Positions 52,761-61,433 are shown, numbered from the stretch's first letter. The stretch: DNA of 64,000 nucleotides from Candidatus Phosphoribacter hodrii (GCA_016707175.1 JADJIB010000001.1:372001-436000), one strand, 5' to 3'. Translations and numbers: made by a program. Notes: generated by a model from the letters alone, not told the origin.

Positions 52761-54020
52761 ATGACTTTCACAACCCCACAGTGGCTGGCGGCATTCAGCT
52801 GGCGGGCCGATCGGAAGGTCGCCGGGATCGTCGCTGCGGCCGTCGTCGGAGCGGGTCTCCTGCGGACGGGCTTGGCCCTGACCGAGCGTCCGTTGGACTT
52901 CCTCGTCTATCGACAGGCGGGTCAGGACGTTCTCGACGGGCTATCCCCGTATCGGGATACCGGAGGCCTCCCCTTCACCTATCCGCCAGTCGCGGCATAC
53001 CTCGCCAGGGTGCTCGCCCTCCTCCCGGAGGGGCTGGGAGCGGCGGCGTTGACGGTAGCCAACCTCGCGGCATACGCGCTGGTCGTCGTCTTGGTCGCCC
53101 GCCGCCTGGGTATGCCGCGTGCCCACCTGTTCGTCTGGCTCGGCGGCGGCCTCGCGCTCGCCCCGCAGGCGCGCCATCTGTCCTTGGGCCAGGTGAACCT
53201 CCTACTCATGGGGCTGGTGGTGGTCGACCTGTTGGCCTTGCCGACCCGAGGCCGAGGAGTCCTCATCGGCCTCGCCGCCGCGGTCAAGGTCGTGCCCGGG
53301 GTGTTCGTGCTCCTGCTGCTGATCCGCGGGGAGCGCGCAGCAGCAGCGCGCGCCCTGGGAGTTGCGGCGCTGCTGACCGGCCTGACCGCCCTGGTCGACC
53401 GAGATGCCAGTGCCCTCTACTTCGGGAGGCTGCCGTGGGATCCGGTGCGCGTAGGCGGGGTGACCTACCCGGACAATCAGTCGCTCGTGGGTGTCCTCGC
53501 GCGCATCCTGGCGACCAACACCCCGCCGACCTGGGCCACGCTTCCCGTCCAGCTGCTGGCGCTGGCCCTCGCCGTCCTGGCGGCCCGACGGGCGCAGGCT
53601 GCCCAGGACCACGTCGGCGCGCTGGTCTGCCTCGCCTTGGGGGCCCTCTTGGCCAGCCCCGTGTCGTGGTCGCACCACTGGGTGTGGGTCGTTCCGGCAG
53701 GGATGTGGCTGTGGGTGCGTGCCCAGCACGCGCTCACGGCCGCGCTGGTCGCGCCGGCCCTGGTGGGGCCACTGACGCTCGCGGAGGCGGTCCACCCGTG
53801 GCCTTGGACGGGTATGCCGTGGCCGTGGCCGCCCTGGGGTCAGCTCGCCTGCGCCCTCCTGCCGCTCGGCGCCTTGGCGGTGTTGGTCGCCCGGCTGCGG
53901 TCAGAGGACGGATCGGAGGCGGGCGGCATACTCGGCCATCTCCTGGGGCGAGTCGTAGGGGACCCGCGGCCAGAGGAAACCCCGCAGGCCGTCGCCCTTG
54001 GTGCGCGGGATGACGTGTAG
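52761..54020 (+). CDS. GT87-family mannosyltransferase-like membrane protein
   Basis: 419 residues from ATG 52761. Many membrane helices with LDFLVYRQAGQDVLDGLSPY (the conserved Asp/Tyr region), PFTYPPVAAYLARVLALLPE, GQVNLLLMGLVVVDLLALP, AAVKVVPGVFVLLLLIRGER and VSWSHHWVWVVPAGMWLW, which match the GT87/DUF2029 family of polyprenol-phosphate mannose-dependent transferases. It likely adds mannose to envelope glycolipids. The last 40 residues lie antisense over the HIT gene, so the stop may be off. Confidence 0.85.
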   Translation: MTFTTPQWLAAFSWRADRKVAGIVAAAVVGAGLLRTGLALTERPLDFLVYRQAGQDVLDGLSPYRDTGGLPFTYPPVAAYLARVLALLPEGLGAAALTVANLAAYALVVVLVARRLGMPRAHLFVWLGGGLALAPQARHLSLGQVNLLLMGLVVVDLLALPTRGRGVLIGLAAAVKVVPGVFVLLLLIRGERAAAARALGVAALLTGLTALVDRDASALYFGRLPWDPVRVGGVTYPDNQSLVGVLARILATNTPPTWATLPVQLLALALAVLAARRAQAAQDHVGALVCLALGALLASPVSWSHHWVWVVPAGMWLWVRAQHALTAALVAPALVGPLTLAEAVHPWPWTGMPWPWPPWGQLACALLPLGALAVLVARLRSEDGSEAGGILGHLLGRVVGDPRPEETPQAVALGARDDV

Positions 54021-54311
54021 GTGCAGGTGGGGCACCGACTGGCTGACGACGTTGTTGGCGCAGACGAAACTGCCCTGAGCGCCCAGCCCGGCGACCATCG
54101 CCGTCGCAAGCCGACGAGCGGCCGCCACGAAGGGCAGGGCGAGGTCGTCGGGCAGGTCCGGCAGCGTCGCTACGTGCTTCCGCGGGACGAGCAGGACGTG
54201 CCCCTTGAAGACCGGCCGGGTGTCCAAGAAGGCGACGATGTCCTCGCTCTCTAGGACAATCTCGGCGGCCACGGAGCCCGCGGCGATGGCGCAGAAGAGG
54301 CAGTCGCTCAT
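53901..54311 (-). CDS. HIT-family hydrolase
   Basis: 136 residues from ATG 54311. MSDCLFCAIAAGSVAAEIVL at the start, FLDTRPVFKGHVLLVPRKHV, and the histidine triad in SVPHLHLHVIPRTKGD. HIT proteins hydrolyse nucleoside phosphoramidates or dinucleotides. The 3' end overlaps the convergent GT87 gene by 120 bp. Confidence 0.93.
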   Translation of the reverse strand: MSDCLFCAIAAGSVAAEIVLESEDIVAFLDTRPVFKGHVLLVPRKHVATLPDLPDDLALPFVAAARRLATAMVAGLGAQGSFVCANNVVSQSVPHLHLHVIPRTKGDGLRGFLWPRVPYDSPQEMAEYAARLRSVL

Positions 54312-54360
54312 GGGTGCCATCCTCCTCGATCCGGATCACACGGTGTCGGCGGTCTCCCTC

Positions 54361-54382
54361 GAGCCGTGAACTCTTGATGAAC
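54361..54382. promoter_or_regulatory. candidate PHO box upstream of pit copy 1
   Basis: On the minus strand two 11-base units, GTTCATCAAGA and GTTCACGGCTC (54382-54361), repeat GTTCA at the 11-base period of actinobacterial PhoP boxes. It lies between the HIT gene and the pit gene. Confidence 0.55.
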
Positions 54383-54499
54383 GCCCGAAAAGGTATTGGT
54401 GACGAATGGCGGAAAGGTTGTCAAACATAGGCTGCACAACCGCTTCAGCAGGGACTAAGGGCCTTGTCAAGAGCCCGGCGACTCCCATCATTGCCACTC

Positions 54500-55780
54500 A
54501 TGACCACCGCAACAATGATCTTGGCCCTGGTCGTCGTCGTCGCTCTGGCCTTCGACTTCACCAACGGGTTCCACGACACCGGAAACGCCATGGCGGCTTC
54601 GATCGCCACCGGCGCGCTCTCGCCCAAGGGTGCAGTCACCCTTGCGGCGATCCTCAACCTCGTCGGCGCGCTGCTCTCGGTCGAGGTCGCCCTCACCGTC
54701 AGCAACTCGGTCGTCAACCTCCAGGACAAGGCCGGTCTCCCACTGGCAGCGTTCAAGGGAGAGAGCGGAGCGATTTTGCTGCTGCTCATCGTCTTTGGCG
54801 GCCTGATCGGCGGGATCATCTGGAACCTGTTCACCTGGTTGCTCGGCCTCCCGTCCTCGTCGTCGCACGCCCTCCTGGGCGGGCTCGTCGGTGGCACCAT
54901 CGGTGCCCTCGGCTTCGCCGGCGTCAAGTGGGCCGGTGACGGCACGAAGCTCGACGGCGTCATCGGCAAGGTCCTCCTCCCCTCGCTGCTGTCCCCCGTC
55001 ATCGCGATGATCGTCGCGGCGACGGCCACCCGAGTGATCTTCATGATCACCGCCAAGATCGAGGACAAGTTCCGCGAGCGCCGGTTCCGCTGGGGCCAGG
55101 TTGGCGCGGCCTCGTTGGTCTCCCTCGCCCACGGCACGAACGACGCCCAGAAGACGATGGGTGTCATCACCCTCGCCCTCGTTGCCACTGGCACCGTGAG
55201 CTCCACTGCTGTCTACGTCCCGCTGTGGGTCAAGCTGTCCGCCGCCCTCGCGATCGCCCTCGGCACCTACCTCGGTGGCTGGCGGATCATCCACACGATG
55301 GGCAAGGGCCTGGTCGACATCTCGTCGCCGCAGGGTCTGGCCGCCGACGCGTCCTCCGCCACGGTCATCCTCGCCTCCAGCCAGCTCGGCTTCGCCCTGT
55401 CGACCACCCACGTCGCGACCGGCTCGATCATGGGCACCGGCATCGGCAAGAAGGGTGCCACGGTCCGCTGGTCCGTCGCTGGCCGAATGGTTGCCGCTTG
55501 GGCGATCACCTTCCCCGCTGCCGCGGTCATGGGCGCCATCATGTTCTGGATCGCGAATGGCATCGGCGGCATCGTCGGTCCGCTGATCGTTTTCGCCATC
55601 CTCTGCGGCCTGTCCTTCTACATGTGGAAGCGCTCGCGGCACAACGTCATCGACCACACCAACGTCAACGACGAGTGGCACGACGGCAGCAAGCCTGAGG
55701 TGGCCGTCGCCGCCCACGACATCATCGACCCGCACCACGAGCTGGACGCGCCGCAGTCGGCCGGCCCGGCCGCCCACTGA
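54500..55780 (+). CDS. pit: low-affinity inorganic phosphate transporter, copy 1
   Basis: 426 residues from ATG 54500. PiT family signatures: FDFTNGFHDTGNAMAASIAT near the N-terminus and LVSLAHGTNDAQKTMGVITL in the second half, with GLPSSSSHALLGGLVGG and LSTTHVATGSIMGTGIGKKG. It exports or imports phosphate or metal-phosphate with the proton gradient. The His/Asp-rich tail (VIDHTNVNDEWHDG, HDIIDPHHELD) might bind metal. It is followed by a membrane protein gene and a second pit unit with the same order. Confidence 0.93.
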   Translation: MTTATMILALVVVVALAFDFTNGFHDTGNAMAASIATGALSPKGAVTLAAILNLVGALLSVEVALTVSNSVVNLQDKAGLPLAAFKGESGAILLLLIVFGGLIGGIIWNLFTWLLGLPSSSSHALLGGLVGGTIGALGFAGVKWAGDGTKLDGVIGKVLLPSLLSPVIAMIVAATATRVIFMITAKIEDKFRERRFRWGQVGAASLVSLAHGTNDAQKTMGVITLALVATGTVSSTAVYVPLWVKLSAALAIALGTYLGGWRIIHTMGKGLVDISSPQGLAADASSATVILASSQLGFALSTTHVATGSIMGTGIGKKGATVRWSVAGRMVAAWAITFPAAAVMGAIMFWIANGIGGIVGPLIVFAILCGLSFYMWKRSRHNVIDHTNVNDEWHDGSKPEVAVAAHDIIDPHHELDAPQSAGPAAH

Positions 55781-55803
55781 GCCAGGAAGAAGGCATACGC
55801 ATC

Positions 55804-56367
55804 ATGAACATGGTTCCCCTCGCCCTAGAAGGCGCGTGGAAGGTGCTCGCGGCTGGACTCGTCCTCGGCGCAGGCCTTCCCATCCTCTACGCGTTCGCTG
55901 TCCGCGGCCTGGCCATGGCCGCTGGCGGGACCGCGATCGTCGGTGGACGCAGGATGGCAGCGGGCGTTCAGTCGGACAAGGACTGGACAGTCACTATCCT
56001 CCTCAGCGTCCTTGTAGGCGGCCTAGGGATGGACCGCTTCTACCTCGGCAGTTGGGGCCTTGGTCTTGGGAAACTGCTGACGGGTGGTGGTTTGGGAGTC
56101 TGGTCCCTAGTGGACATGATCTTGGCCGTCACAAAGAACATGCGCGACGCCCAAGGGCGCCTCGTTGGCAAGCCCGAACCTGAAGCAAGTGACGAAGACG
56201 TTCACGGAGCCACGCCAAACGTGGCTGGCAAGATACTGGCGGGCGCCCTCTTGCTGGTGATCCTGCTCGCGGTGTCCTACGGCATCAGTTTCATCGTCGC
56301 CACCGGCGTCGGCAAAGTGGTCACCTTCGACCACATCATCCCCTGGTTCGTCGACAAGAAGAAGTAG
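55804..56367 (+). CDS. pit-linked membrane protein with inserted TM2 domain
   Basis: 187 residues. The start (LALEGAWKVLAAGLVLGAGL, PILYAFAVRGLAM) matches the small pit-linked protein at 57949. A TM2 domain is placed between the two ends: DWTVTILLSVLVGGLGMDRF with YLGSWGLGLGKLLTGGGLGV and WSLVDMILAVTKNMRD. The C-terminal part (VAGKILAGALLLVILLAVSY) again resembles the short protein's second helix. So this copy is the short protein with a TM2 module inserted. Role unknown; linked to phosphate transport by context. Confidence 0.82.
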   Translation: MNMVPLALEGAWKVLAAGLVLGAGLPILYAFAVRGLAMAAGGTAIVGGRRMAAGVQSDKDWTVTILLSVLVGGLGMDRFYLGSWGLGLGKLLTGGGLGVWSLVDMILAVTKNMRDAQGRLVGKPEPEASDEDVHGATPNVAGKILAGALLLVILLAVSYGISFIVATGVGKVVTFDHIIPWFVDKKK

Positions 56368-56439
56368 ACCGGCCCGCTCGACACGCGGTCGACGGCGCCC
56401 GCGGCCCGAAGCACGGCGACGACAGGGTATGCCGCAAGT

Positions 56440-56519
56440 TCCCCTCCCCGGGGTGCGTCCGGGGAGGGGAGTGCGGGCACCTGGCCGAAACGTTGCGGTG
56501 GCACGCCAGGTGCCCGCAC
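56440..56519 (+). terminator. two strong tandem hairpins after the first pit unit
   Basis: A 12-bp stem (56440-56451 with 56459-56470) is followed at once by a 15-bp stem (56471-56485 with 56505-56519). They close the first pit operon. Confidence 0.85.
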
Positions 56520-56560
56520 ACACCCACCTGGGTGGATGGTTGAAACCTCTCTACGTTAAC

Positions 56561-56582
56561 GCAGAGTGAACGAACGGGAAAC
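56561..56582. promoter_or_regulatory. candidate PHO box upstream of pit copy 2
   Basis: On the minus strand GTTTCCCGTTC and GTTCACTCTGC (56582-56561) give two 11-base units with the GTTCAC-like core, the same orientation and geometry as the box before copy 1. Confidence 0.5.
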
Positions 56583-56676
56583 GAATGCTCGGTCCCGGGT
56601 GCGAGCCGCGTGATGCGGAACGCATCCGGGACTTTCGTCTTGTGGGCCACTCGACAGCGCCCCGATCATGGGGCGC

Positions 56677-57930
56677 GTGACCACCGCAACAGTCATACTT
56701 GTCATGGTCGTTGTCACGGCCCTGGCCTTCGATTTCACCAATGGCTTCCACGACACCGGAAATGCCATGGCCGCTTCTATCGCCACGGGCGCGCTGTCTC
56801 CCAAGACGGCCGTGACGCTCGCCGCGACCTTGGACCTTGTCGGAGCGCTCATCTCCGTCAAGGTCGCCCTCACCATCACCAACGCTGTGATCGACGGCAT
56901 CCAGATGAAGAACGGGCTACCCAACCCGCAGTTCATCGGCAGCGACAACGGCAAGCAGGGGACCCTCCTGCTCATGGTCGTCCTCGCTGGCCTCGTCGGC
57001 GGCATCGTGTGGAACCTGCTCACCTGGCTGCTCGGCCTGCCGTCGTCGTCGTCTCACGCGCTCCTTGGTGGGCTCGTCGGCGCGACGATCGCGGGATTCG
57101 GCTTCTCCCAGGTCAACTGGCTGGGCCACTCGACTGACAAGCTCGACGGCGTCGTGGGCAAGGTGCTCATCCCGTCGCTCATCTCCCCCGTCATCGCCTT
57201 CATCGTCGCGGCCGTCGGCACGCGCATCGTCTTCACGCTCACCCGCAAGATGGGTGACAAGTTCCGCGAGTCCCGGTTCCGCTACGGCCAGGTCGGAGCA
57301 GCCTCGATGGTCGCGCTCGCCCACGGCACCAACGACGCGCAGAAGACGATGGGTGTCATCACCCTCGCCCTCATCGCCGCGGGCCAGATCGACGTCTCGC
57401 AGGAGATCTCCATTCCCCTCTGGGTGAAGATCGGCGCCGCCGTCGCGATCGCCATGGGGACCTACCTCGGCGGTTGGCGCATCATGCGGACCCTCGGCAA
57501 GGGCATCGTCGACATCAACGCCCCCCAGGGCTTCGCTGGCGACACCTCCACTGCGTCCGTCATCCTCGCTTCGAGTGGCCTGGGCTTCGCGTTGTCGACC
57601 ACCCACGTCGCTTCCGGCTCGATCATGGGTGCCGGCGTCGGTCGCAAGGGTGCCGAGGTCCGTTGGTCCGTCGCTGGCCGGATGGCCAGCGCCTGGGCGA
57701 TCACCTTCCCGGCCGCGGGCCTGGTGGGAGCGGTCATGTTCCTCATCAGCCGCCTGATGCCTGAGCTGATCGGTGCGATCGTCGTGGTGGCAATCCTCAT
57801 CGGGGTGTCGCTCTACATCTGGCTCCGCTCCCGCAAGGATCCGGTCGACAAGCACAGCGTCGGCAAGGACTGGAACGCGGAGCCGGATGCCGCTCATGTC
57901 ACCGACGCCATCCCCCACGCCCACCACTGA
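56677..57930 (+). CDS. pit: low-affinity inorganic phosphate transporter, copy 2
   Basis: 417 residues from GTG 56677, chosen because it aligns with the MTTAT start of copy 1; an ATG at 56668 is in frame. Same PiT signatures: FDFTNGFHDTGNAMAASIAT, GLPSSSSHALLGGLVGATIA, MVALAHGTNDAQKTMGVITL, LSTTHVASGSIMGAGVGRKG. It differs from copy 1 by an insertion around IQMKNGLPNPQFIGSDNGKQ and a shorter His-rich tail (HVTDAIPHAHH). The neighbourhood (small membrane gene, DUF3349) is the ancestral-looking one. Confidence 0.93.
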   Translation: MTTATVILVMVVVTALAFDFTNGFHDTGNAMAASIATGALSPKTAVTLAATLDLVGALISVKVALTITNAVIDGIQMKNGLPNPQFIGSDNGKQGTLLLMVVLAGLVGGIVWNLLTWLLGLPSSSSHALLGGLVGATIAGFGFSQVNWLGHSTDKLDGVVGKVLIPSLISPVIAFIVAAVGTRIVFTLTRKMGDKFRESRFRYGQVGAASMVALAHGTNDAQKTMGVITLALIAAGQIDVSQEISIPLWVKIGAAVAIAMGTYLGGWRIMRTLGKGIVDINAPQGFAGDTSTASVILASSGLGFALSTTHVASGSIMGAGVGRKGAEVRWSVAGRMASAWAITFPAAGLVGAVMFLISRLMPELIGAIVVVAILIGVSLYIWLRSRKDPVDKHSVGKDWNAEPDAAHVTDAIPHAHH

Positions 57931-57948
57931 CCGGAAAGCCGACTCATC

Positions 57949-58239
57949 ATGAACAACCTCATCATTGCGATGGACGGTGCATGGAAGGTCCTGGTTGCAG
58001 GTCTGCTTCTCGGCGCCGGGATCCCCACCCTGTTTGCCCTTGCGGTCAACGGTTTGGCGACCGCGGAGGGAGGCGAGGCTGCAGCAGGCGCCGCCCCGCG
58101 CCCCGTCGGCAAGCTCGTTGCCCTTGTCTTCTTCATCATCATTCTCACGCTGGTCGTCTACGGCCTGGCCTGGCTCATCTTCACGAGCCTCGGCTTCAAG
58201 GTCGGCTTCAACGGCCCGTTCCCCACGTTCTCGAAGTGA
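57949..58239 (+). CDS. small two-TM membrane protein linked to pit
   Basis: 96 residues. AMDGAWKVLVAGLLLGAGIP and TLFALAVNGLATAEGG, a short linker, and a second membrane segment (LVALVFFIIILTLVVYGLAW). It occupies the position of the small membrane protein next to pitA in mycobacteria, and is the short form of the TM2-containing protein at 55804. It may be a subunit or regulator of the Pit carrier. Confidence 0.85.
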   Translation: MNNLIIAMDGAWKVLVAGLLLGAGIPTLFALAVNGLATAEGGEAAAGAAPRPVGKLVALVFFIIILTLVVYGLAWLIFTSLGFKVGFNGPFPTFSK

Positions 58240-58252
58240 GGTCTGCTACCTA

Positions 58253-58576
58253 ATGTCCCCGCACACTGAGAGCGCCGGACGCCGTCTGGTCAACTGGCTC
58301 CGTGCCGGTCGGCCCGAAGGCATTGCCCAAGGTGACTACATCGCCCTCATGGGCGTGTTGCACCGCAAGCTCACCACCGCCGAGGTTGAGAACATCGCCG
58401 TGTCGCTCGTCGAGCGCGACTACGACGACGAGCTCATCACCGAGGACGAGATCCGCGCCATGATCGACGAGAAGGTCCACGAAGAGGCGACCGACGACGA
58501 CATCGCCCGGATCGCGCACCTGCTGGAAGAGGCGGGCGTGAACGTCGACCCGCACGTCCCCGGAGCAACGCACTGA
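58253..58576 (+). CDS. DUF3349 protein
   Basis: 107 residues from ATG 58253. RLVNWLRAGRPEGIAQGDYI, ALMGVLHRKLTTAEVENIAV and an acidic helical C-terminus (DDELITEDEIRAMIDEKVHE). DUF3349 proteins are small helical bundles of actinobacteria, encoded beside pitA. Function unknown. It ends before a strong terminator. Confidence 0.88.
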   Translation: MSPHTESAGRRLVNWLRAGRPEGIAQGDYIALMGVLHRKLTTAEVENIAVSLVERDYDDELITEDEIRAMIDEKVHEEATDDDIARIAHLLEEAGVNVDPHVPGATH

Positions 58577-58596
58577 CCGTTCCTCATCAGCACCAC

Positions 58597-58642
58597 AAGA
58601 CTCGGTGGCCGATCACCCCAGGGTGGTCGGCCACCGAGTCTT
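58597..58642 (+). terminator. terminator after the second pit unit
   Basis: A perfect 16-bp stem (58597-58612 with 58627-58642), 14-base loop that can pair further inside (CACC/GGTG). Confidence 0.88.
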
Positions 58643-58700
58643 TACAGGTCATTCACCCTGCGGACACCGTCCCGTCGAATCTCCTGTCGACAATCTGGCC

Positions 58701-59006
58701 ATGTGGCGATTCGCACAGCGATTCACCAGCCGAGAACACCTCGAGCGGACCACCTCGAGCCGCTCGATTCCCCTCATGGCATTGCTCGGCCGTCGACTCA
58801 GCGATCAAGAAGTCCTCGACGTGGCCGATCGTCTCGTTGAACGAGCGCGGGCCAACGATGACAAGACCATCGCCGAGGTCGACCTCGCGATCGAGATCAC
58901 GGTCGTGACCGATTCCCTCCCGACCACCCGGGACATCGACCGCGTCAGGGACGCCGTCACCCAACTCGGAGTCCCGGTCCGCGGTCGCGTGCCGCAGCCC
59001 TCCTGA
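58701..59006 (+). CDS. second DUF3349-like protein
   Basis: 101 residues from ATG 58701. RSIPLMALLGRRLSDQEVLD, VADRLVERARANDDKTIAEV and DIDRVRDAVTQLGVPV line up with the DUF3349 protein just upstream (ALMGVLHRKL, AEVENIAVSLVERD). It lies behind the terminator, so it has its own promoter or is read through. It is likely a tandem duplicate that has diverged. Confidence 0.72.
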   Translation: MWRFAQRFTSREHLERTTSSRSIPLMALLGRRLSDQEVLDVADRLVERARANDDKTIAEVDLAIEITVVTDSLPTTRDIDRVRDAVTQLGVPVRGRVPQPS

Positions 59007-59029
59007 CGCCCAGCCTTCCTCGGCTCGGG

Positions 59030-59317
59030 TCAGGGGTTCATGCCCAGGCGCCGCGCGCTGCGCTGACGCTGCCGACTGGCGCGCAACCGGCGCAGCCGCT
59101 TGATGAGCATCGGGTCGGCTTCCAGCGCCGACGGGCTGTCGATGAGGGCGTTGAGCACCTGGTAGTAGCGGGTGGCCGACATGTCGAACAGTTCCTTGAT
59201 CGCCTGTTCCTTGGCGCCGGCGTACTTCCACCACTGCCGTTCGAAGGCCAGCACCTCGCGCTCGCGGTCGGTCAGCGGCGTGTATGCCGCGACGACCCGC
59301 TGTGCCGTGTCTGCCAT
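59030..59317 (-). CDS. DUF3263 protein
   Basis: 95 residues from ATG 59317. YTPLTDREREVLAFERQWWK with YAGAKEQAIKELFDMSATRY and YQVLNALIDSPSALEADPML, a helix-turn-helix-like pattern that defines DUF3263, then a basic tail (RLRRLRASRQRQRSARR) fit for nucleic acid. It is probably a small DNA-binding protein. Convergent with the DUF3349-like gene. Confidence 0.9.
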   Translation of the reverse strand: MADTAQRVVAAYTPLTDREREVLAFERQWWKYAGAKEQAIKELFDMSATRYYQVLNALIDSPSALEADPMLIKRLRRLRASRQRQRSARRLGMNP

Positions 59318-59480
59318 CCGACCCCTCCGTGAGTGACTCCCCCCGCAACTATAGAGGGCGAATGACATCCATGTCATTCGCCTCGGCGAGTCGACTTGCG
59401 AAACATCCCAGCCTGTGAAACGTGTGACTGCTGAGGTTCGGGGGACGGCATACGGAAGGACCGGAGGCGGGACGACCGTC

Positions 59481-60137
59481 TCACCCGAGAAGCAGCGCGC
59501 GCAGGTCGGCGACTGTGGGGGCGACCGCGTGGGGTGCCGCGGCCCGCACGTCCGCCTCGGTGCCCGCGCCCCACAGGACCCCGATCCCGGCCATCCCGGC
59601 CGCGTGAGCCGCCCGCACGTCGACAACCGCGTCCCCGATGTATGCCGCCCTGCCGGGCTCCCCGCCGACCCGCTGCACCGCGAGCAGTAGGGGCGTCGGG
59701 TCGGGCTTGTGCACGGCGGTGTCCTCCATCGTCACGACCACCGGGACAAGATCGGTCAGCCGGGTCAGCTCGAGCGCTCGGACCGCGGGCGGCCGCCGTT
59801 TGGAGGTGGCCACCGCGACCCGAGCACCAGCCGCCGCGAGGTCGCCCAACAGGTCGGCCACCCCCGCGTAAGAGCGCACCATCGCGTCGGTGTTGGCCTC
59901 GTTCCACGCCGTGTATGCCGCGAACAGCTCGTCCGCGTGGTCGGGCGCCGCCTCCTGGAAGCAGCGCACCAGCGGCCGACCGATCCAGGCGCGGATCCGT
60001 GCCTCGTCCTCCTCATGACCGAGGACCGTTCGGAAGGCGTGCTGGTAGGACGCGACGATGAGCCCGATGGTGTCGACGAGGGTGCCGTCGAGATCGAAGA
60101 CGAGGGTGGGCCAGCGCAACGACGGCGACGCGGTCAT
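59481..60137 (-). CDS. HAD-family phosphatase (phosphoglycolate phosphatase-like)
   Basis: 218 residues. HAD motif I LVFDLDGTLVDTIGLIVASY, motif II VAVATSKRRP (Thr-Ser), motif III VHKPDPTPLL (Lys) and motif IV AAYIGDAVVDVRAAHAAGMA. It belongs to subfamily IA with an alpha-helical cap. The start ATG overlaps the stop of the upstream thioesterase gene (ATGA), so the two form an operon. Substrate unknown. Confidence 0.92.
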   Translation of the reverse strand: MTASPSLRWPTLVFDLDGTLVDTIGLIVASYQHAFRTVLGHEEDEARIRAWIGRPLVRCFQEAAPDHADELFAAYTAWNEANTDAMVRSYAGVADLLGDLAAAGARVAVATSKRRPPAVRALELTRLTDLVPVVVTMEDTAVHKPDPTPLLLAVQRVGGEPGRAAYIGDAVVDVRAAHAAGMAGIGVLWGAGTEADVRAAAPHAVAPTVADLRALLLG

Positions 60138-60619
60138 GCGTCTGCCCCCTGGGCGGCGGACGGCAGCAAGGGCGTCCCGATCCGAAACACCCGCGCCAGG
60201 GCCGTCGCCAGCAGCTTGCCGTCGGGGTGGCCGGGTCGGCCGTCCGCGAAGACGTCGATCCGGAAGACGCCGGTCCGCTGGGTCCGACTGATCTCGACGC
60301 CTTCGCAGCGCAGCACGTCGTCCTCGACTCCGGCCGAGAGGAACTCGGTGTGCACGTCCTGGGCGACCGCCAGAGTGCCGTGGCTATTGCTCACCGCGGC
60401 ATGGACGACGTCGATAAGCGCCATCATCGCGCCGCCATGCGCGGTGCCGGGAGCGTTGAGCAAGCGGTGGGTGACCGGCATACGGGCTCGCGCATAGCCC
60501 GGGCGAATGTCCTCGAAGACGATGCCGAGGAGGTCGGCCACGGGGTCGGTGGCGAGGTAGGCGAACAGCTCCGCGCTCACCGGCTCGCGGGACTGGGGTG
60601 GCAGATCGGCGGCGCTCAT
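60134..60619 (-). CDS. PaaI-type hotdog thioesterase
   Basis: 161 residues. The hotdog fold core NAPGTAHGGAMMALIDVVHA with the active-site region, HTEFLSAGVEDDVLRCEGVE and RTGVFRIDVFADGRPGHP. It would hydrolyse aromatic or other acyl-CoA esters in the cytoplasm. Coupled to the HAD gene by an ATGA overlap. Confidence 0.9.
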   Translation of the reverse strand: MSAADLPPQSREPVSAELFAYLATDPVADLLGIVFEDIRPGYARARMPVTHRLLNAPGTAHGGAMMALIDVVHAAVSNSHGTLAVAQDVHTEFLSAGVEDDVLRCEGVEISRTQRTGVFRIDVFADGRPGHPDGKLLATALARVFRIGTPLLPSAAQGADA

Positions 60620-60639
60620 GCCCTCGACCCTACCGACCT

Positions 60640-61401
60640 TCAGGAGCGCGAGTCCGCTGCCTCCGCGGCCGCGGCCACCTCGGCGGGCGACTCGGCCGAG
60701 TGAACCGGCTCGGGCAGGTCCAGCGGCTCAGGCACTCCAGCCCGCGGGTAGAACAGCTCGGTGAGCAGCGCCCCGACCAGGGCCCCGACCAGTTGCGCGC
60801 CGATGAACGCGGCCACGGCGCCCGGCGCGATCCCGGAGAACGTGTCGGTCGCCGCGCGGGCGATCGTCACCGCCGGGTTGGCGAACGAGGTCGAGGAGGT
60901 GAAGAAGTATGCCGCGCCGATCCACGCGGGCACGAGCGCCGGTCCCAGCCGCCCGTGTCCGGTGCGGGTCAGCGCCCCGATGAGCGAGAGCAGGCCGGCC
61001 GTGGCGACGATCTCGCCCAGCCACAGGCTGGCCGACGAGCGCACCTTGGTCGACGCATGCCACGCGGGCAGGTCGAACATGAGGTTGCCCAGGGCCGTCC
61101 CGGCCAAGCCTCCGACGATCTGGGCCACGACGTAGCGTGCGGCCTCGCCCGCCCCGATCTCCTTGCGCGCCAGGGCAACCAGGGTGACCGCGGGGTTGAA
61201 GTGTGCCCCCGAGATTGGGCCCAAGGACCAGATGAGCACGGCCAGGGCTGCCACGGTGGCCACGGCGTTGACGAGCAACTGCAGGGCCACGTCCTGGGTC
61301 AGTCGGGTTGCCATGATCCCCGAACCGACGACGGTGGCGACCAGGACAGCCGTGCCGATGGCCTCGGCGGTGGCGCGACGAGATGGCTCGTGGACGGGCA
61401 C
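60640..61401 (-). CDS. aquaporin-family channel, probably an arsenite channel (AqpS-like)
   Basis: 253 residues, six membrane segments and two half-helices with the NPA boxes SGAHFNPAVTLVAL and STSFANPAVTIARA. In bacteria, aquaporins placed next to arsR and arsA-type genes usually let arsenite leave the cell. The gene lies 32 bp downstream of arsR on the same strand, so they are likely one unit. The Ala/Glu-rich C-terminal tail (ESPAEVAAAAEAADSRS) is unremarkable. Arsenite as substrate is inference from context. Confidence 0.87.
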   Translation of the reverse strand: MPVHEPSRRATAEAIGTAVLVATVVGSGIMATRLTQDVALQLLVNAVATVAALAVLIWSLGPISGAHFNPAVTLVALARKEIGAGEAARYVVAQIVGGLAGTALGNLMFDLPAWHASTKVRSSASLWLGEIVATAGLLSLIGALTRTGHGRLGPALVPAWIGAAYFFTSSTSFANPAVTIARAATDTFSGIAPGAVAAFIGAQLVGALVGALLTELFYPRAGVPEPLDLPEPVHSAESPAEVAAAAEAADSRS

Positions 61402-61433
61402 GTGGGTCTCCGTGGTCAGCGACGTAGTCGTGG

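Noticed and set aside
54488..57927. Long minus-strand frames opposite both pit genes
   Set aside because: They are mirror frames of conserved transporters, rich in Asp/Gly/Arg, without motifs.
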